Shown piece after piece: positions 1-8,852 of a DNA stretch of 64,000 nucleotides. The notes beneath the pieces were generated by a model, which worked only from the letters and a program-made list of their open reading frames with translations, was not told where the DNA came from and searched no databases. The position numbers were made by a program, and so were the translations under genes. Origin of the DNA: Clostridiales bacterium (GTDB lineage: Bacteria > Bacillota > Clostridia > Christensenellales > Aristaeellaceae); the NCBI GenBank assembly GCA_015056175.1, contig SVGT01000002.1, forward strand, positions 62,001-126,000. The letters are read 5' to 3'. Numbering within the stretch: position 1 is the first letter of the stretch; every line of letters begins with the position of its first letter.

Positions 1-2294
1 TGTTTTTTGAGATACGCCGTCTGCAGCGATACCACCGCGTAGCAGGCCGCGTGGGGCTTGTTGAAGGCGTAGCTGGCAAAGGCGGTCATTTCGTCAAAGA
101 TCTGCTCGGCGGCTGCCTGCGAAACGCCGTTTTTGACGGCGCCGGGCACGCCCATTTCCTCGGAGCCGAAGATGAACACCTCCCGCTCTCTGGCCATCAC
201 ATCCTTTTTCTTTTTGGCCATGGCACGGCGCACCAGGTCGCTGCGGCCCATGGAGTAGCCCGCCAGATCGCGGACGATCTGCATCACCTGCTCCTGATAC
301 ACCATGCAGCCGTAGGTCACGTCCAGAATGGGCGCAAGTTGCGGCGTCACATAACGGATGGTTTCGGGCTGCTGCTTGCCCCTGATGTACCGGGGAATGC
401 TTTCCATGGGGCCCGGGCGGTAAAGGGAAATGGCGGCGATGATATCTTCAAAGGTGCGGGGCTTCATGTTGGTGAGGAAGGTTCGCATGCCGCCGCCTTC
501 CAGCTGGAACACGCCGTCCGTATCCCCGTTGCAGATCATGTCGAACACGTCCGGATCGTCCATGGGGATATCTTCCGGCTGCATGTCGATGCCCCGCAGG
601 CGCATCATATCCAGCGTATCGCGGATGACGGTCAGCGTGCGCAGACCCAGAAAGTCCATCTTCAGCAAGCCCAGATCGCCGATGATGCCCATGGGGTACT
701 GGGTGGTGACCACGTCGTCGTTTTTCTGCAGCGGCACAAAATGGGTGGCGGGTTCGCCGGTGATGAGCACGCCGGCTGCGTGGGTGCTGGCGTGGCGGGG
801 CATGCCCTCCAGCGTCAGCGCCGTATCGATGAGCTTATGGATGCGCTCATCGCTTTCGTACATGTTTTTCAGTTCGGGGTTCAGCTTCATGGCCTTTTCC
901 AGGGTCATATCCAGCGCCATGGGGATGGCCTTGCTCACCTGATCCCCTTCCTGATAGGAAAAGCCCAGCACGCGGGCCACGTCCCGCACCACGCCGCGCG
1001 CCGCCATGGTGCCGAAGGTGATGATCTGGCACACGTGATCGTGACCGTACTTGCGGGTCACGTAATCGATCACTTCCTGCCGGCGCTCGTAGCAAAAGTC
1101 CATGTCGATATCCGGCATGCTGACGCGCTCGGGGTTGAGGAAGCGCTCAAAGAGCAGGTTATACTTGATGGGATCCAGCATGGTGATATTGAGGCAATAG
1201 GCCACAATGCTGCCTGCGCCGCTGCCGCGGCCCGGGCCCACCATGATGCCGTTGTCCTTGGCGAACTTGACAAAATCCCACACGATGAGAAAATAATCGT
1301 CAAAGCCCATGCTGTGGATGACGGAAAGCTCGTAATTGAGGCGGTCGACAGCCACCTGATCGTCGGCGGCGTAGCGGGTGCGAAAGCCCTCCTCGCACAG
1401 ACGGCGGATCATGTGCTCGGCGTCGATATCCTCTTTGGGCACGTCAAAATGGGGCAGGTGGCGGCTTTCAAAGTCAAAGTCCACCTTGCAGCGCATGGCG
1501 ATCTCCTGCGTCCGTTCGATGGCGTCGGGCAGGTCTGGGAACAGGGCGCGCATTTCACTTTCGCTCTTTACGTAGAGCTCCCGCGTTTCCATGCGCATGC
1601 GGCCCTCTTCCTCCAGGGTCTTGCCGGTCTGGATGCACATGAGCACTTCCTGGGCGTCGGCGTCCTTTTGCTGCTCGTAGTGGCAGTCGTTGGTGGCAAC
1701 CAGCGGGATGCCCGTTTTGCGGCTCAATTCCACCAGACGGGGCAGCACGGTTTTTTCCTCCGCGATGCCGTGATCCATGATCTCGATATAGAAATGATCC
1801 TCGCCAAAGAGATCCCGCATGCGCAAGACGTAATCCTCGGCGTCCCTGTAGCGGCCGTCCAGCAGCATTTTAGGCAGGTCGCCGGAGAGGCAGGCGGTCA
1901 GGCAGATGAGCCCCTCGTGATGCTCCGCCAGCAGCTTATAATCGATGCGGGGGCGGTAGTAAAAGCCCTCGGTGAAGCCCATGGAGTTTAGGTACATCAG
2001 GTTGCGGTAGCCCGTTTCGTTTTCGCACAGCAAGATCAGATGGCTGTACTCGCGGCTCATCACCCGCTTATCGTGCATGTCCGGGCACAGGTACATTTCG
2101 CAGCCGATGACGGGGTGGATGCCTTCCTTTTTGCAGGCACGGTAAAAATCCACCGCGCCGTACAAGACGCCGTGGTCGGTCACCGCACAGGCCGTCTGGC
2201 CCAGTTCCTTCAGCCGCTTGGGCAGGGATTTGATGCGGCACGCGCCGTCCAACAGGGAATATTCCGTATGCAAATGCAGATGCGCAAACGCCAT
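1..2294 (-). CDS. dnaE: DNA polymerase III subunit alpha (DnaE), 3'-truncated by window edge
   Basis: This is the replicative DNA polymerase III alpha subunit; it extends DNA at the fork. The ORF track misses it because the frame runs off the left edge, so only about 764 N-terminal codons are present. The protein begins MAFAHLHLHTEYSLLDG, the HxH start of the PHP domain. It continues into the family C polymerase palm, with the acidic motif PDIDMDFCYERR and the GPGRGSGAGS loop. Later it reads AISLYRPGPMESIP and FNKPHAACYA, all typical of DnaE. The ATG at 2294 is preceded by GGGAGG, and a TTGCGC-N17-TATAAT promoter lies just upstream. The gene is transcribed away from the rest of the window. 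Confidence 0.96.
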   Translation of the reverse strand, partial: MAFAHLHLHTEYSLLDGACRIKSLPKRLKELGQTACAVTDHGVLYGAVDFYRACKKEGIHPVIGCEMYLCPDMHDKRVMSREYSHLILLCENETGYRNLMYLNSMGFTEGFYYRPRIDYKLLAEHHEGLICLTACLSGDLPKMLLDGRYRDAEDYVLRMRDLFGEDHFYIEIMDHGIAEEKTVLPRLVELSRKTGIPLVATNDCHYEQQKDADAQEVLMCIQTGKTLEEEGRMRMETRELYVKSESEMRALFPDLPDAIERTQEIAMRCKVDFDFESRHLPHFDVPKEDIDAEHMIRRLCEEGFRTRYAADDQVAVDRLNYELSVIHSMGFDDYFLIVWDFVKFAKDNGIMVGPGRGSGAGSIVAYCLNITMLDPIKYNLLFERFLNPERVSMPDIDMDFCYERRQEVIDYVTRKYGHDHVCQIITFGTMAARGVVRDVARVLGFSYQEGDQVSKAIPMALDMTLEKAMKLNPELKNMYESDERIHKLIDTALTLEGMPRHASTHAAGVLITGEPATHFVPLQKNDDVVTTQYPMGIIGDLGLLKMDFLGLRTLTVIRDTLDMMRLRGIDMQPEDIPMDDPDVFDMICNGDTDGVFQLEGGGMRTFLTNMKPRTFEDIIAAISLYRPGPMESIPRYIRGKQQPETIRYVTPQLAPILDVTYGCMVYQEQVMQIVRDLAGYSMGRSDLVRRAMAKKKKDVMAREREVFIFGSEEMGVPGAVKNGVSQAAAEQIFDEMTAFASYAFNKPHAACYAVVSLQTAYLKK

Positions 2295-2328
2295 GCTGTA
2301 CCTCCCATGGGCATAAATTGCTATTTAC

Positions 2329-2357
2329 ATTATAATAGGTTTTCTTTTTTCGCGCAA
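2329..2357 (-). promoter_or_regulatory. Sigma-A type promoter of dnaE
   Basis: On the minus strand a TTGCGC -35 (2352-2357) and a TATAAT -10 (2329-2334) are separated by exactly 17 bp. They lie about 35 bp upstream of the dnaE start codon. Confidence 0.75.
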
Positions 2358-2362
2358 TGCTA

Positions 2363-2392
2363 TTTTCAAAGGAGCGTATATCGTGCTATAAT
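2363..2392 (+). promoter_or_regulatory. Candidate promoter of the TVP38/EamA/DnaD/DnaC operon
   Basis: TTTTCA (2363-2368), an 18-bp spacer and TATAAT (2387-2392) form a plausible plus-strand promoter divergent from the dnaE promoter. The next plus-strand gene starts 640 bp downstream, beyond repeat element copy 1. The operon promoter may therefore be separated from its first gene by the element. The -35 is weak. Confidence 0.4.
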
Positions 2393-2484
2393 AACGTGAG
2401 TTTGTATGCACATGCGCACCGGAGCGGCGGACGTTCTTCTGCCGATCCTGCGGGCAAGGATGTAGGCGAAGACGAGGGACGAAG

Positions 2485-3013
2485 GTGGAACCTTCTTCAG
2501 GTTCCACACCTCCGAACCAGGAGACCAGTCTCCTGGACCTCCCTTATCGACAGGCTTGACTGATGCCATTTCGCCGTCCCGCGACAGGCTGCAACGCCAG
2601 GCATCGATACGGCGATCCGCCGGGCCAGGGCGCGCTTTGCGCGTCTGGCCTCCTTCATCAACCAAGGCAGGGAGCAAATTCATTTGCTCCTGCTCTTGGT
2701 GATGAAGTTCCCGTTTTTCTCCGTGTGCGGAGAAAAACAGCGGATCGCGCAAACTTGTCCTAACTAACCCATTGGCTTTTCCCAAACAAATCGGCATGTA
2801 AACCCCCGCCCTACGCGGCTTTCAGCCGCCATGCGTTCCGAAGGAACGTGCTTCATGTGCCGCATGGCACGCTTCATTCCTTCATTGTTCATTTCGTTTC
2901 CCCTAAATTGTCCCATTGGGAAACAACTGATTCGATAAAACCTGTTTGTCCAATACTGCGGGTGCAGGGTACTCAGTACCCTGCCTCGGGGCGTGGGGGC
3001 GAGCAGCCCCCAC
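2485..3013 (+). mobile_element. Composite palindromic element, copy 1
   Basis: Left arm 2485-2540 carries the hairpins GTGGAACC..GGTTCCAC and CAGGAGACcaGTCTCCTG. The cloverleaf core is at 2612-2748. The right arm at about 2895-3013 is inverted relative to the left; it contains cccattgggaaaca, then AGGGTACTcAGTACCCT and GTGGGGGCgagcaGCCCCCAC. The linker between core and right arm holds a GCGTTCCGAAGGAACG-type repeat (2816-2880). The right arm ends directly at the Shine-Dalgarno sequence of the next gene. No ORF inside looks real. Confidence 0.75.
2612..2748 (+). repeat. Cloverleaf repeat core, copy 1
   Basis: The outer stem GCGATCCG/CGGATCGC encloses three hairpins. The first is GGCCAG..GCGC/GCGC..CTGGCC, the second is CTTCATCA..TGATGAAG capped by GGAGCAAAT/ATTTGCTCC, and the third is TTTTCTCCG/CGGAGAAAA. 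Compared with other copies the base pairs change in a compensatory way. Confidence 0.85.
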
Positions 3014-3027
3014 ACAAAGGAGTCAAT

Positions 3028-3762
3028 ATGAAAGAACCCATCGCAGCGCGCAAGCGTCGCAAGGCGTTTACCATCGTATCCGTCACGGTGGTTTGCGTGC
3101 TGCTGTTCCTGCTCAGCTATTTTGTGCTCTGGCCCATGGTGCAGGATTTCCGGGACCCGGAATACTTCCGCATGCAGATTGCGGATAAAGGGTTTGTGGG
3201 AAAGCTGACCATGATCGGCCTGTTTATGCTGCAGATCTTTTTTGCCTTTCTGCCCGGCGAGGTGTTTGAGGTAGGCGCGGGCTACGCGTTTGGCGGGCTG
3301 GAGGGGAGCATTTTGTGCATCATCGGCACCACGCTGTCCAGCACGGTGATCTTCCTCCTGGTCAAGCGCTTTGGCGTCAAAATGGTCACGCTGTTTTTCG
3401 AGCGCCACCACATTGACGAATGGTCGTTCATGAAAAACAGCAAAAAGCGCAATCTGCTCACCTTCATGCTGTTTCTGATCCCCGGCACGCCCAAGGATCT
3501 GTTGACCTACTTCATCGGCCTGACGCCCATGAAGCTGCACACCTTTCTGCTTCTGACGCTGCCGGCCAGGCTCCCTTCGCTCCTTTCCTCCACACTGACA
3601 GGCGGCATGCTGGGCAGCGAAGAATACCTGTTTGCTACTATCGTGTACGGCATAACGGCCGTCCTCACCGTGATCTGCGTGATCTGGTACCGCAAGGAAT
3701 CCCGCAGACAACAGCTGGAAGACGCACAAGAAACCAAAGGAGAACCCCCTGCTCATGAATGA
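3028..3762 (+). CDS. TVP38/TMEM64 family (VTT domain) membrane protein
   Basis: This is a predicted polytopic membrane protein of 244 residues in the TVP38/TMEM64 branch of the DedA-like superfamily, whose members are linked to lipid scrambling or transport. The precise substrate here is unknown. It has an N-terminal transmembrane helix (about 13-35). The VTT core follows, with the glycine-rich segment GAGYAFGGLEG and then VKRFG and LIPGTPKDLLTYFIGLT, which match the re-entrant-loop motifs of the family. The track ORF begins at 2848, but the ATG at 3028 has AAAGGAG at a good distance. The stop overlaps the next gene by 8 bp, so the two are probably translated together. Confidence 0.85.
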   Translation: MKEPIAARKRRKAFTIVSVTVVCVLLFLLSYFVLWPMVQDFRDPEYFRMQIADKGFVGKLTMIGLFMLQIFFAFLPGEVFEVGAGYAFGGLEGSILCIIGTTLSSTVIFLLVKRFGVKMVTLFFERHHIDEWSFMKNSKKRNLLTFMLFLIPGTPKDLLTYFIGLTPMKLHTFLLLTLPARLPSLLSSTLTGGMLGSEEYLFATIVYGITAVLTVICVIWYRKESRRQQLEDAQETKGEPPAHE

Positions 3763-4660
3763 CCGGCAAAAAACCCTGCGCGCCTGCGGCGCACTGCTGC
3801 TCACCGCCATCATCTGGGGCGTGGCCTTTTCCGCACAGCAGAAAATGTCCGAGCATCTGGGTCCCTTCACCTGCAACGCGCTGCGCTTCATCGTCGCCAC
3901 AATGGCCATGCTGCCCTTCATGCACAGGGAAAACAAACGGCATAAAACGCCCGTCAATAAAACGGACGCAGGCGCAGGCGCGCTGGTAGGCGCGATATTG
4001 TTCCTGGCGGCATTTTGCCAGCAGGCGGGCGTGAAGGAGGCAGGCGCGGGCAAGGCCGGGTTCGTCACGGCGCTGTACGTGGTGCTGGTGCCGCTCCTCG
4101 GCGCGCTGCTGTTCCGGCAAAAAACCCGCCTTTCCACCTGGCTGGCGCTGGTCATCGCCCTGCCCGGGCTGTACCTTTTGTGCATCCCCCTGGGAGAGCG
4201 CTTTGCGATTGCCACCGCCGATCTGTGGCTGATCATCGGCGCGGTGATGTGGGCGTTCCATATCCTGTGCACCGATCGCTTCGCCCATCGCACCACGGCG
4301 CTGAAATTGTGCGTGATCCAGTTTGCCGTATCAGGCGTATTGAACCTGATCTGCGCCATGATCTTTGAAGATATTTCCCTGCACAGCGTGTATCTGGCGC
4401 TTTTGCCCATCTTGTACTGCGGCATTTTCAGCAACGGCGTCGGCTACTACCTGCAGACGGTAGGCCAGATGCATGCCAAGCCTGCCCATGCCGCGCTGAT
4501 CTTGAGCCTGGAAAGCGTGTTCAGCGTACTGGGCGGCGCGGTGCTACTGGGTGAAAGGATGAGCGTGCAGGGCTACATCGGCTGCGCGCTGATGCTGCTG
4601 GCCGTGCTGCTTTCCCAGTTTGGCATGCTGAAACAATCCGGAGGTGACGTGCATGTTTGA
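3755..4660 (+). CDS. EamA/DMT family transporter
   Basis: This is a predicted drug/metabolite-type exporter of 301 residues with about ten transmembrane helices in two EamA repeats. The first repeat starts ALLLTAIIWGVAFSAQQ and includes the family-typical ALRFIVATMAMLP. The second includes AHAALILSLESVFSVLGGAVLLGE, the usual E-containing motif of EamA proteins. The substrate cannot be read from the sequence. The gene overlaps the upstream VTT gene by 8 bp, and its 3' end overlaps the start region of the DnaD-like gene, so all four genes to 7059 look like one transcript. Confidence 0.9.
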   Translation: MNDRQKTLRACGALLLTAIIWGVAFSAQQKMSEHLGPFTCNALRFIVATMAMLPFMHRENKRHKTPVNKTDAGAGALVGAILFLAAFCQQAGVKEAGAGKAGFVTALYVVLVPLLGALLFRQKTRLSTWLALVIALPGLYLLCIPLGERFAIATADLWLIIGAVMWAFHILCTDRFAHRTTALKLCVIQFAVSGVLNLICAMIFEDISLHSVYLALLPILYCGIFSNGVGYYLQTVGQMHAKPAHAALILSLESVFSVLGGAVLLGERMSVQGYIGCALMLLAVLLSQFGMLKQSGGDVHV

Positions 4661-6104
4661 TCTTGATCCCAGCGCCCGCGATTACGGCGTGACGGTGGTG
4701 GAAAACCTGTTCATCCGGGAATATCTGCCCGCCGCCAAGGGCGATTATGTAAAGGTATACCTGTGGGGGCTCCATAAATGCCAGCACCCGGAGGAAAATT
4801 ACGGCACCCGGGAAATGGCCGCCGAGCTGGAAATGACGCTGCCCCAGGTGCAAAGCGCGCTGCGCTACTGGGAGCGTCGGGGGCTGGTCACCTGCGTATC
4901 TCAGGAGCCGGAGGTGTACATGTTCCACTCCCCCATGCAGCGCAAAACCACAACCGGCCTCATGAACACCCAGGACAGCGAGTTTGCCGTGTTCGCGGAA
5001 AGCGTATACACCATTCTTGCAGACAAGCGCAAGGTATCGCCCAACGATATCTCCCGCATGTGGGAATGGGTGCAGGACATCGGCCTTCCGCCGGAAGCGG
5101 TGCTGATGCTCATCAGCCATACGGTAAACGCCCCCGTCGCCCATTTTTCCATGAAGCGGATGGAGGGCATGGCCCTGCTGATGAAGGAAAACAAGGTGCA
5201 GACGGTGGAGGATGCGGAAATGTTCCTGCGCAACGAGATGAGCGTGCACAAGGGCGTGCAGGAATTGCTCCGTCACCTTGGCAAGCGCAGCCGCTTCCCC
5301 AGCGAGGACGAAATGGCTTTGTACCGCAAATGGCGGTTTGAATGGCAGTTTGACCAGGAGGCGCTGCTGAGTGCCTGCCGGGAAACAGTCAAGGGCGAAC
5401 CCACCTTTGCCTACCTGGACGGTATTCTCAAGGGCATCCGCGCCCGCAGCGAGAGCCGCACGGGCGGCGCGGTGGACGCCTTCCTGCAGGAGGAAAGCGA
5501 TGAAGGCGCGAAGGCGCAGGAAGTGATGGATGCGCTGGGCATGCGCGCAAGCCGCGTGCAGGCGGTGAACTTCTACCGCCAGTGGCGCAGGCATATGCCC
5601 CATGACGTGGTGCTGTGCGCCGCCTCGCTGTGCCACAGGACGCGGGATAAGGCCGCCAATATGGAGGATCTGCTTTCCAAATGGCAGGACATGGGCATGG
5701 ACACCATGGACAAGGTGCAGCCCTATGTGGACAGGCTCAACCGCCTGAACGCCGCGCTGCGCAAGGTGTTTGAGGCGCTGGGCTACCGCAGCGCCATTGC
5801 CGAAAGCGACCGTCTCCTTTACGAAAAATGGGAAAGCATGGGCTTTGACGAGGCGCTGATCCTGGAGGGCGCTGCCATCGCCCACGGCGCGGAGGGCAAC
5901 AAGCTGCGCTACATGGACGCCCTGATGGAAAACTGGCACCGGGACGGTGTGCGCGATCTCGCCACTGCCCGCAGCCACAAGACCCCCGACCGCGGCCGCA
6001 AGCCCAACAACGCCCAGAACTACACCCAGCGACAGTACACCGAGCAGGACCTGGCCTTTGACGATCTGGCTCTGCTCCGTGAAGCGGAGGAACGCAATGG
6101 ATAA
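4653..6104 (+). CDS. DnaD domain protein (primosome/helicase loading)
   Basis: This is a 483-residue primosomal protein of the DnaD/DnaB2 family, expected to act at origins or restart sites to help load the replicative helicase. The N-terminal winged helix (about 15-90) contains NYGTREMAAELEMTLPQVQSALRYWERRGLV. The C-terminal half carries about three DnaD-type helical repeats with the YRKW, YRQW and YEKW pattern (about 215, 305 and 390). It ends in a short tail with YTQRQYTEQDL, which also occurs at the end of the protein at 45125. The track places the start at a GTG (4644), but GGAGG is 8 bp before the ATG at 4653. The stop overlaps the DnaC-like gene by 8 bp. Confidence 0.88.
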   Translation: MFDLDPSARDYGVTVVENLFIREYLPAAKGDYVKVYLWGLHKCQHPEENYGTREMAAELEMTLPQVQSALRYWERRGLVTCVSQEPEVYMFHSPMQRKTTTGLMNTQDSEFAVFAESVYTILADKRKVSPNDISRMWEWVQDIGLPPEAVLMLISHTVNAPVAHFSMKRMEGMALLMKENKVQTVEDAEMFLRNEMSVHKGVQELLRHLGKRSRFPSEDEMALYRKWRFEWQFDQEALLSACRETVKGEPTFAYLDGILKGIRARSESRTGGAVDAFLQEESDEGAKAQEVMDALGMRASRVQAVNFYRQWRRHMPHDVVLCAASLCHRTRDKAANMEDLLSKWQDMGMDTMDKVQPYVDRLNRLNAALRKVFEALGYRSAIAESDRLLYEKWESMGFDEALILEGAAIAHGAEGNKLRYMDALMENWHRDGVRDLATARSHKTPDRGRKPNNAQNYTQRQYTEQDLAFDDLALLREAEERNG

Positions 6105-7059
6105 GCAGCTTTACGACGCCGTGATGGATACCTACCGCATCCGTCAGGAAAAGAACCGCCGCGTGGAGGAAAGCCGCAAGGCGGAAGTGTTTGCCGCCCA
6201 TCCCGACGTGGAGGAGCTTTGCATCAAGCGCCACGGCATGATCCTGGGCGCGGTGCGCAGCGTGTTCCACGAGGGGAGCACGGATCCGGAAGCCATCATG
6301 AAGGAGTATAACGAAAAGATCCGCAAGCTCCTGGCCGCCTACGGCTATCCGGAGGATTATCTTGCTCCCGTGTACACTTGCCCCCTGTGCGAGGATCGGG
6401 GGCTGGTGGGCGAGCCCATCCGCACGGAATGCGAGTGCTTCCGCAAAACCTACATGCGCATGGCCAGCGAAAAGAGCGATACGGGCGCCTCTGCCCACAC
6501 CTTTGAGCGCTTTGACCTGCATCGCTTCCCGGACGAGCCCTTAAGGGAGCATCCCGCCGTGACCCAGCGCAGCTATATGGCGCTGCTTAAGGACAAGTGC
6601 GAGCATTTTGCCGATCAATACCCCCACGGGGAGATCAAAAACGTGCTGCTCCACGGCGGCAGCGGCCTGGGCAAAACCTACCTGGTGCACTGCATCATGA
6701 ACCGGCAGCATCAGTTGGGCCGCGAGGCGCTGTATGTGACGGCATATCAATTGCTCAACGATCTGCGCAGCGAGTATTTCCGTCCGGGCTCGGTGGACGC
6801 CTCGGTGTACGAGGAGGCGCAGCTTTTGCTCATCGATGATCTGGGCATGGAGCCGCTGTTTGAAAATATCACGGTGGAGAGCATCTTTAATTTGCTCAAC
6901 CAGCGCACCATGAAGGGGCTGGGCACGGTGATCAGCACGAATCTGAGCCGCGTGGAGCTGCAGAAGCGCTACACCGAGCGCTTTACCTCCCGCCTGCTGG
7001 ACGCCCGCACCTCCCTGCTACTGGCCTTCTACGGTCAGGATATCCGGCTGGTGAAGTAA
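6097..7059 (+). CDS. DnaC/DnaI-like AAA+ helicase loader
   Basis: This 320-residue ATPase is related to DnaI/DnaC, which deliver the replicative helicase to single-stranded DNA. An N-terminal region with a cysteine cluster (CPLCEDRGL.. then CECF) resembles the zinc-binding segment of DnaI. The AAA+ domain follows, with Walker A GGSGLGKTYL (about 186), Walker B LLIDDLGMEP and the sensor-1 region VISTNLS. It ends with RFTSRLLDARTSLLLAFYGQDIR. It overlaps the DnaD-like gene (ATGgaTAA), consistent with the two acting as a pair. Translation begins at the ATG preceded by GGAGG. Confidence 0.9.
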   Translation: MDKQLYDAVMDTYRIRQEKNRRVEESRKAEVFAAHPDVEELCIKRHGMILGAVRSVFHEGSTDPEAIMKEYNEKIRKLLAAYGYPEDYLAPVYTCPLCEDRGLVGEPIRTECECFRKTYMRMASEKSDTGASAHTFERFDLHRFPDEPLREHPAVTQRSYMALLKDKCEHFADQYPHGEIKNVLLHGGSGLGKTYLVHCIMNRQHQLGREALYVTAYQLLNDLRSEYFRPGSVDASVYEEAQLLLIDDLGMEPLFENITVESIFNLLNQRTMKGLGTVISTNLSRVELQKRYTERFTSRLLDARTSLLLAFYGQDIRLVK

Positions 7060-7080
7060 AAACAACAAAAAAGAGCCCCA

Positions 7081-7118
7081 AACGGAGACGCTTCGTAAAG
7101 AAGCAGTCTCCGTTTTTC
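7081..7118 (+). terminator. Intrinsic terminator after the DnaC-like gene
   Basis: AACGGAGAC pairs with GTCTCCGTT around a GCTTC/GAAGC inner stem, followed by TTTTTCT. It lies 20 bp after the stop codon. Confidence 0.85.
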
Positions 7119-7362
7119 TATGAAACAAAAAACACTTTCAGCGTTTGAAAGTGTCATAGTGGGTTGCATACGTTGAGAAAGGTAAAGTGATATTGCAAAC
7201 GATTCGTTTGCAGTGGTATTTTTGCCTGGCAGCAAAAGTGATATTGAAACCTACGGTTTCAGTGATATTATATTCGCCATTCACGATCCGAAGGATCATA
7301 TCACGGTGAGCAGCATCCTATCACTGCGAAGCAATATCACTCGCCGTAAGGCGAATATAACT

Positions 7363-7391
7363 GAGGCACACTTCGTCAGGAAGTGTGCCTC
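7363..7391. terminator. Strong hairpin, probable convergent terminator
   Basis: GAGGCACACTTC pairs with GAAGTGTGCCTC and is followed by GGGCTCTTTTTC on the plus strand. It lies between two converging genes, so it may stop transcription from either side. Confidence 0.5.
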
Positions 7392-7408
7392 AAAGGGCTC
7401 TTTTTCTT

Positions 7409-8206
7409 TTACAGCAAATTGTTCAGCAGCAGCTGGAAGCGCAGCTTTTCCCGATCCACGGGGATGGGCAGGGCGCGGAGAAAATCGTCCGGATCGTACC
7501 CCGGGTACACCTTGCCCGTAAACCAGCCGCCGAAATTGCCCTTCAGACTGCGGTAGCAGTCCGCAATATCGCAGCAGCGGTCGGCCATGGCGGCGTCGCC
7601 CAGATCAATGAAGCCGGTCAAATGACCCTCCTCCATCAGCACATTAGGCAGGCAGTAATCGCCGTGGGACATGACCGGATCAAAGGCGGGTACATGGCTT
7701 TCCAGATAATCCAGCAGCGCCCGGGGCGACTGAAACTGCTCGTCCCCAAAGGCGTCCTGATAGAATTCCTCAATGAGATCATGTTCCACCCGGTAGCGGG
7801 CCAGGCGCAGATCATCCTCGATGGTGCGCACGCGGGGGCAGTGGGAGGCGTCCACCTGCCAGAAAAGCTGCAAGCCCTCCGTAAGCAACCGGTGCAATTC
7901 CTCCGGGCGCTCCATCTGCTTGGGATCGCAGCCCATATGGCCCTTCATGCGGCTCATCAGCAGGTAGCTTTTGCCCTTTTCCTCGCAGCTTGCGATCACT
8001 TTGGGCACAGGCAGCTTTCCTTCCAGCCAGCGCAGCGTATCCACCCGCTTTTGCCAGTCTATACGCACGTCCTCGATTTTCAGCACCCGATCCTCATAGA
8101 TCAGCACCGAGCCTGTGGACATGCCAATCTCATCCCGGGCATAATCCATCCCCTGCACATGGGGAAGGATGGCGCTTGGCAGCTGCAGAGGCATACCCTT
8201 CTTCAT
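7409..8206 (-). CDS. APH(3')-like phosphotransferase
   Basis: This 265-residue small-molecule kinase is related to aminoglycoside 3'-phosphotransferases and is full length for that family. The catalytic loop reads SHGDYCLPNVL (about 180-190), matching the HGDxCLPN signature of APH(3'). The metal-binding segment GFIDLGDAAMADRCCDIA follows. The N-lobe has VLKIE and a G-loop-like STGSVLIYED. The natural substrate is unknown and resistance is not implied by homology alone. Its start overlaps the mntP stop (ATGA), so it is probably the second gene of the manganese-controlled transcript. Confidence 0.82.
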   Translation of the reverse strand: MKKGMPLQLPSAILPHVQGMDYARDEIGMSTGSVLIYEDRVLKIEDVRIDWQKRVDTLRWLEGKLPVPKVIASCEEKGKSYLLMSRMKGHMGCDPKQMERPEELHRLLTEGLQLFWQVDASHCPRVRTIEDDLRLARYRVEHDLIEEFYQDAFGDEQFQSPRALLDYLESHVPAFDPVMSHGDYCLPNVLMEEGHLTGFIDLGDAAMADRCCDIADCYRSLKGNFGGWFTGKVYPGYDPDDFLRALPIPVDREKLRFQLLLNNLL

Positions 8207-8772
8207 CCCAGCACCCCCAGGTGCTCAAGCAAAATCTTCAGCCCCAGCAAAATCAAAATCACGCCGCCGGCCAATTCCGCCTTGCTCTTGTATTTGGCGC
8301 CGAACACGCTGCCCAGCTTGACCCCCAGGCCGCTGAGCAAGAATGTGACCACGCCGATAAACACCACGCTCACCCAGATATTGGCGCTGACCATGGCCAG
8401 GGAAATGCCCACGGCCAGGGCATCGATGGAGGTGGCGATGGCCATCACCAGCATGGTCTTAAAGCCCAGGGCGTTATCGCAGTCCTCGCACGCCTCTTCG
8501 CCCGAAAGCGCCTCGCGGATCATGTTGCCGCCGATCAGCGCCAGCAGGCCAAACGCCACCCAGTGGTCAAAGGCGCGGATGCTGTCTGCAAACATGCTGC
8601 CCAGGAAGTACCCGATCAGGGGCATCAGGGCCTGAAAGCCGCCAAACCATGCGCCCACAACGGCCATATGGCGCACCCTGATCTTCTTCAGCGCCAGTCC
8701 CTTGCAGATGCTCACCGCAAAGGCGTCCATGGACAGGCCCACGGCCAGCACAGCCAGTTCCAGAATTCCCAT
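8203..8772 (-). CDS. mntP: Manganese efflux pump MntP
   Basis: This 189-residue inner-membrane Mn2+ exporter has about six helices in two related halves. The halves contain GLSMDAFAVSICKGLALKK and ATSIDALAVGISLAMV, the acidic DA.AV motifs typical of MntP. The ATG at 8772 has AGGGGAG upstream. A yybP-ykoY manganese riboswitch with an intrinsic terminator lies directly in front. The expected logic is that high Mn2+ favours read-through and export. The downstream APH-like kinase is translationally coupled. Confidence 0.95.
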   Translation of the reverse strand: MGILELAVLAVGLSMDAFAVSICKGLALKKIRVRHMAVVGAWFGGFQALMPLIGYFLGSMFADSIRAFDHWVAFGLLALIGGNMIREALSGEEACEDCDNALGFKTMLVMAIATSIDALAVGISLAMVSANIWVSVVFIGVVTFLLSGLGVKLGSVFGAKYKSKAELAGGVILILLGLKILLEHLGVLG

Positions 8773-8795
8773 ATTCTGTATCTCCCCTCTTACGC

Positions 8796-8852
8796 AAAAA
8801 ACGAGACCACGGCAAACAGCGGAAGCATGTTCCGGGTCTGCCGTGAGTCTCG
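8796..8852 (-). terminator. Riboswitch expression-platform terminator
   Basis: On the minus strand CGAGACtCACGGCA pairs with TGCCGTGGTCTCG (one bulge) and is followed by TTTTTT. The 5' arm is shared with the manganese aptamer. Confidence 0.85.

Larger units (their letters stand above)
7067..7408. repeat. gtgatatt hairpin array inside an inverted repeat
   Basis: This 340-bp gap holds no gene. AAAAAGAGCCC (about 7069) and GGGCTCTTTTT (about 7396) form an outer inverted repeat. Inside it, short hairpins such as GCAAACG/CGTTTGC, GAAACC/GGTTTC and CGCC/GGCG are separated by agtgatatt on the left half and aatatcact on the right half. The whole array is therefore itself palindromic. Similar aatatcac-spaced hairpins are known from other Clostridia. 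Confidence 0.75.

Noticed and set aside
51-1991. 646-aa plus-strand ORF over dnaE
   Set aside because: It is the antisense shadow of the dnaE frame; composition is low-complexity (His/Ala/Gly/Val-rich) and no domain is recognisable.
2366-2797. 143-aa ORF across cloverleaf copy 1, with similar translations at copies 2 and 3
   Set aside because: Similar peptides arise only because the DNA repeat is conserved; frames differ in length, start in different places and conserve base pairing rather than codons.
7409-8206. Calling the APH-like gene an aminoglycoside resistance gene
   Set aside because: Catalytic motifs are intact but substrate specificity cannot be read from them; the chromosomal mntP-coupled context argues for caution.
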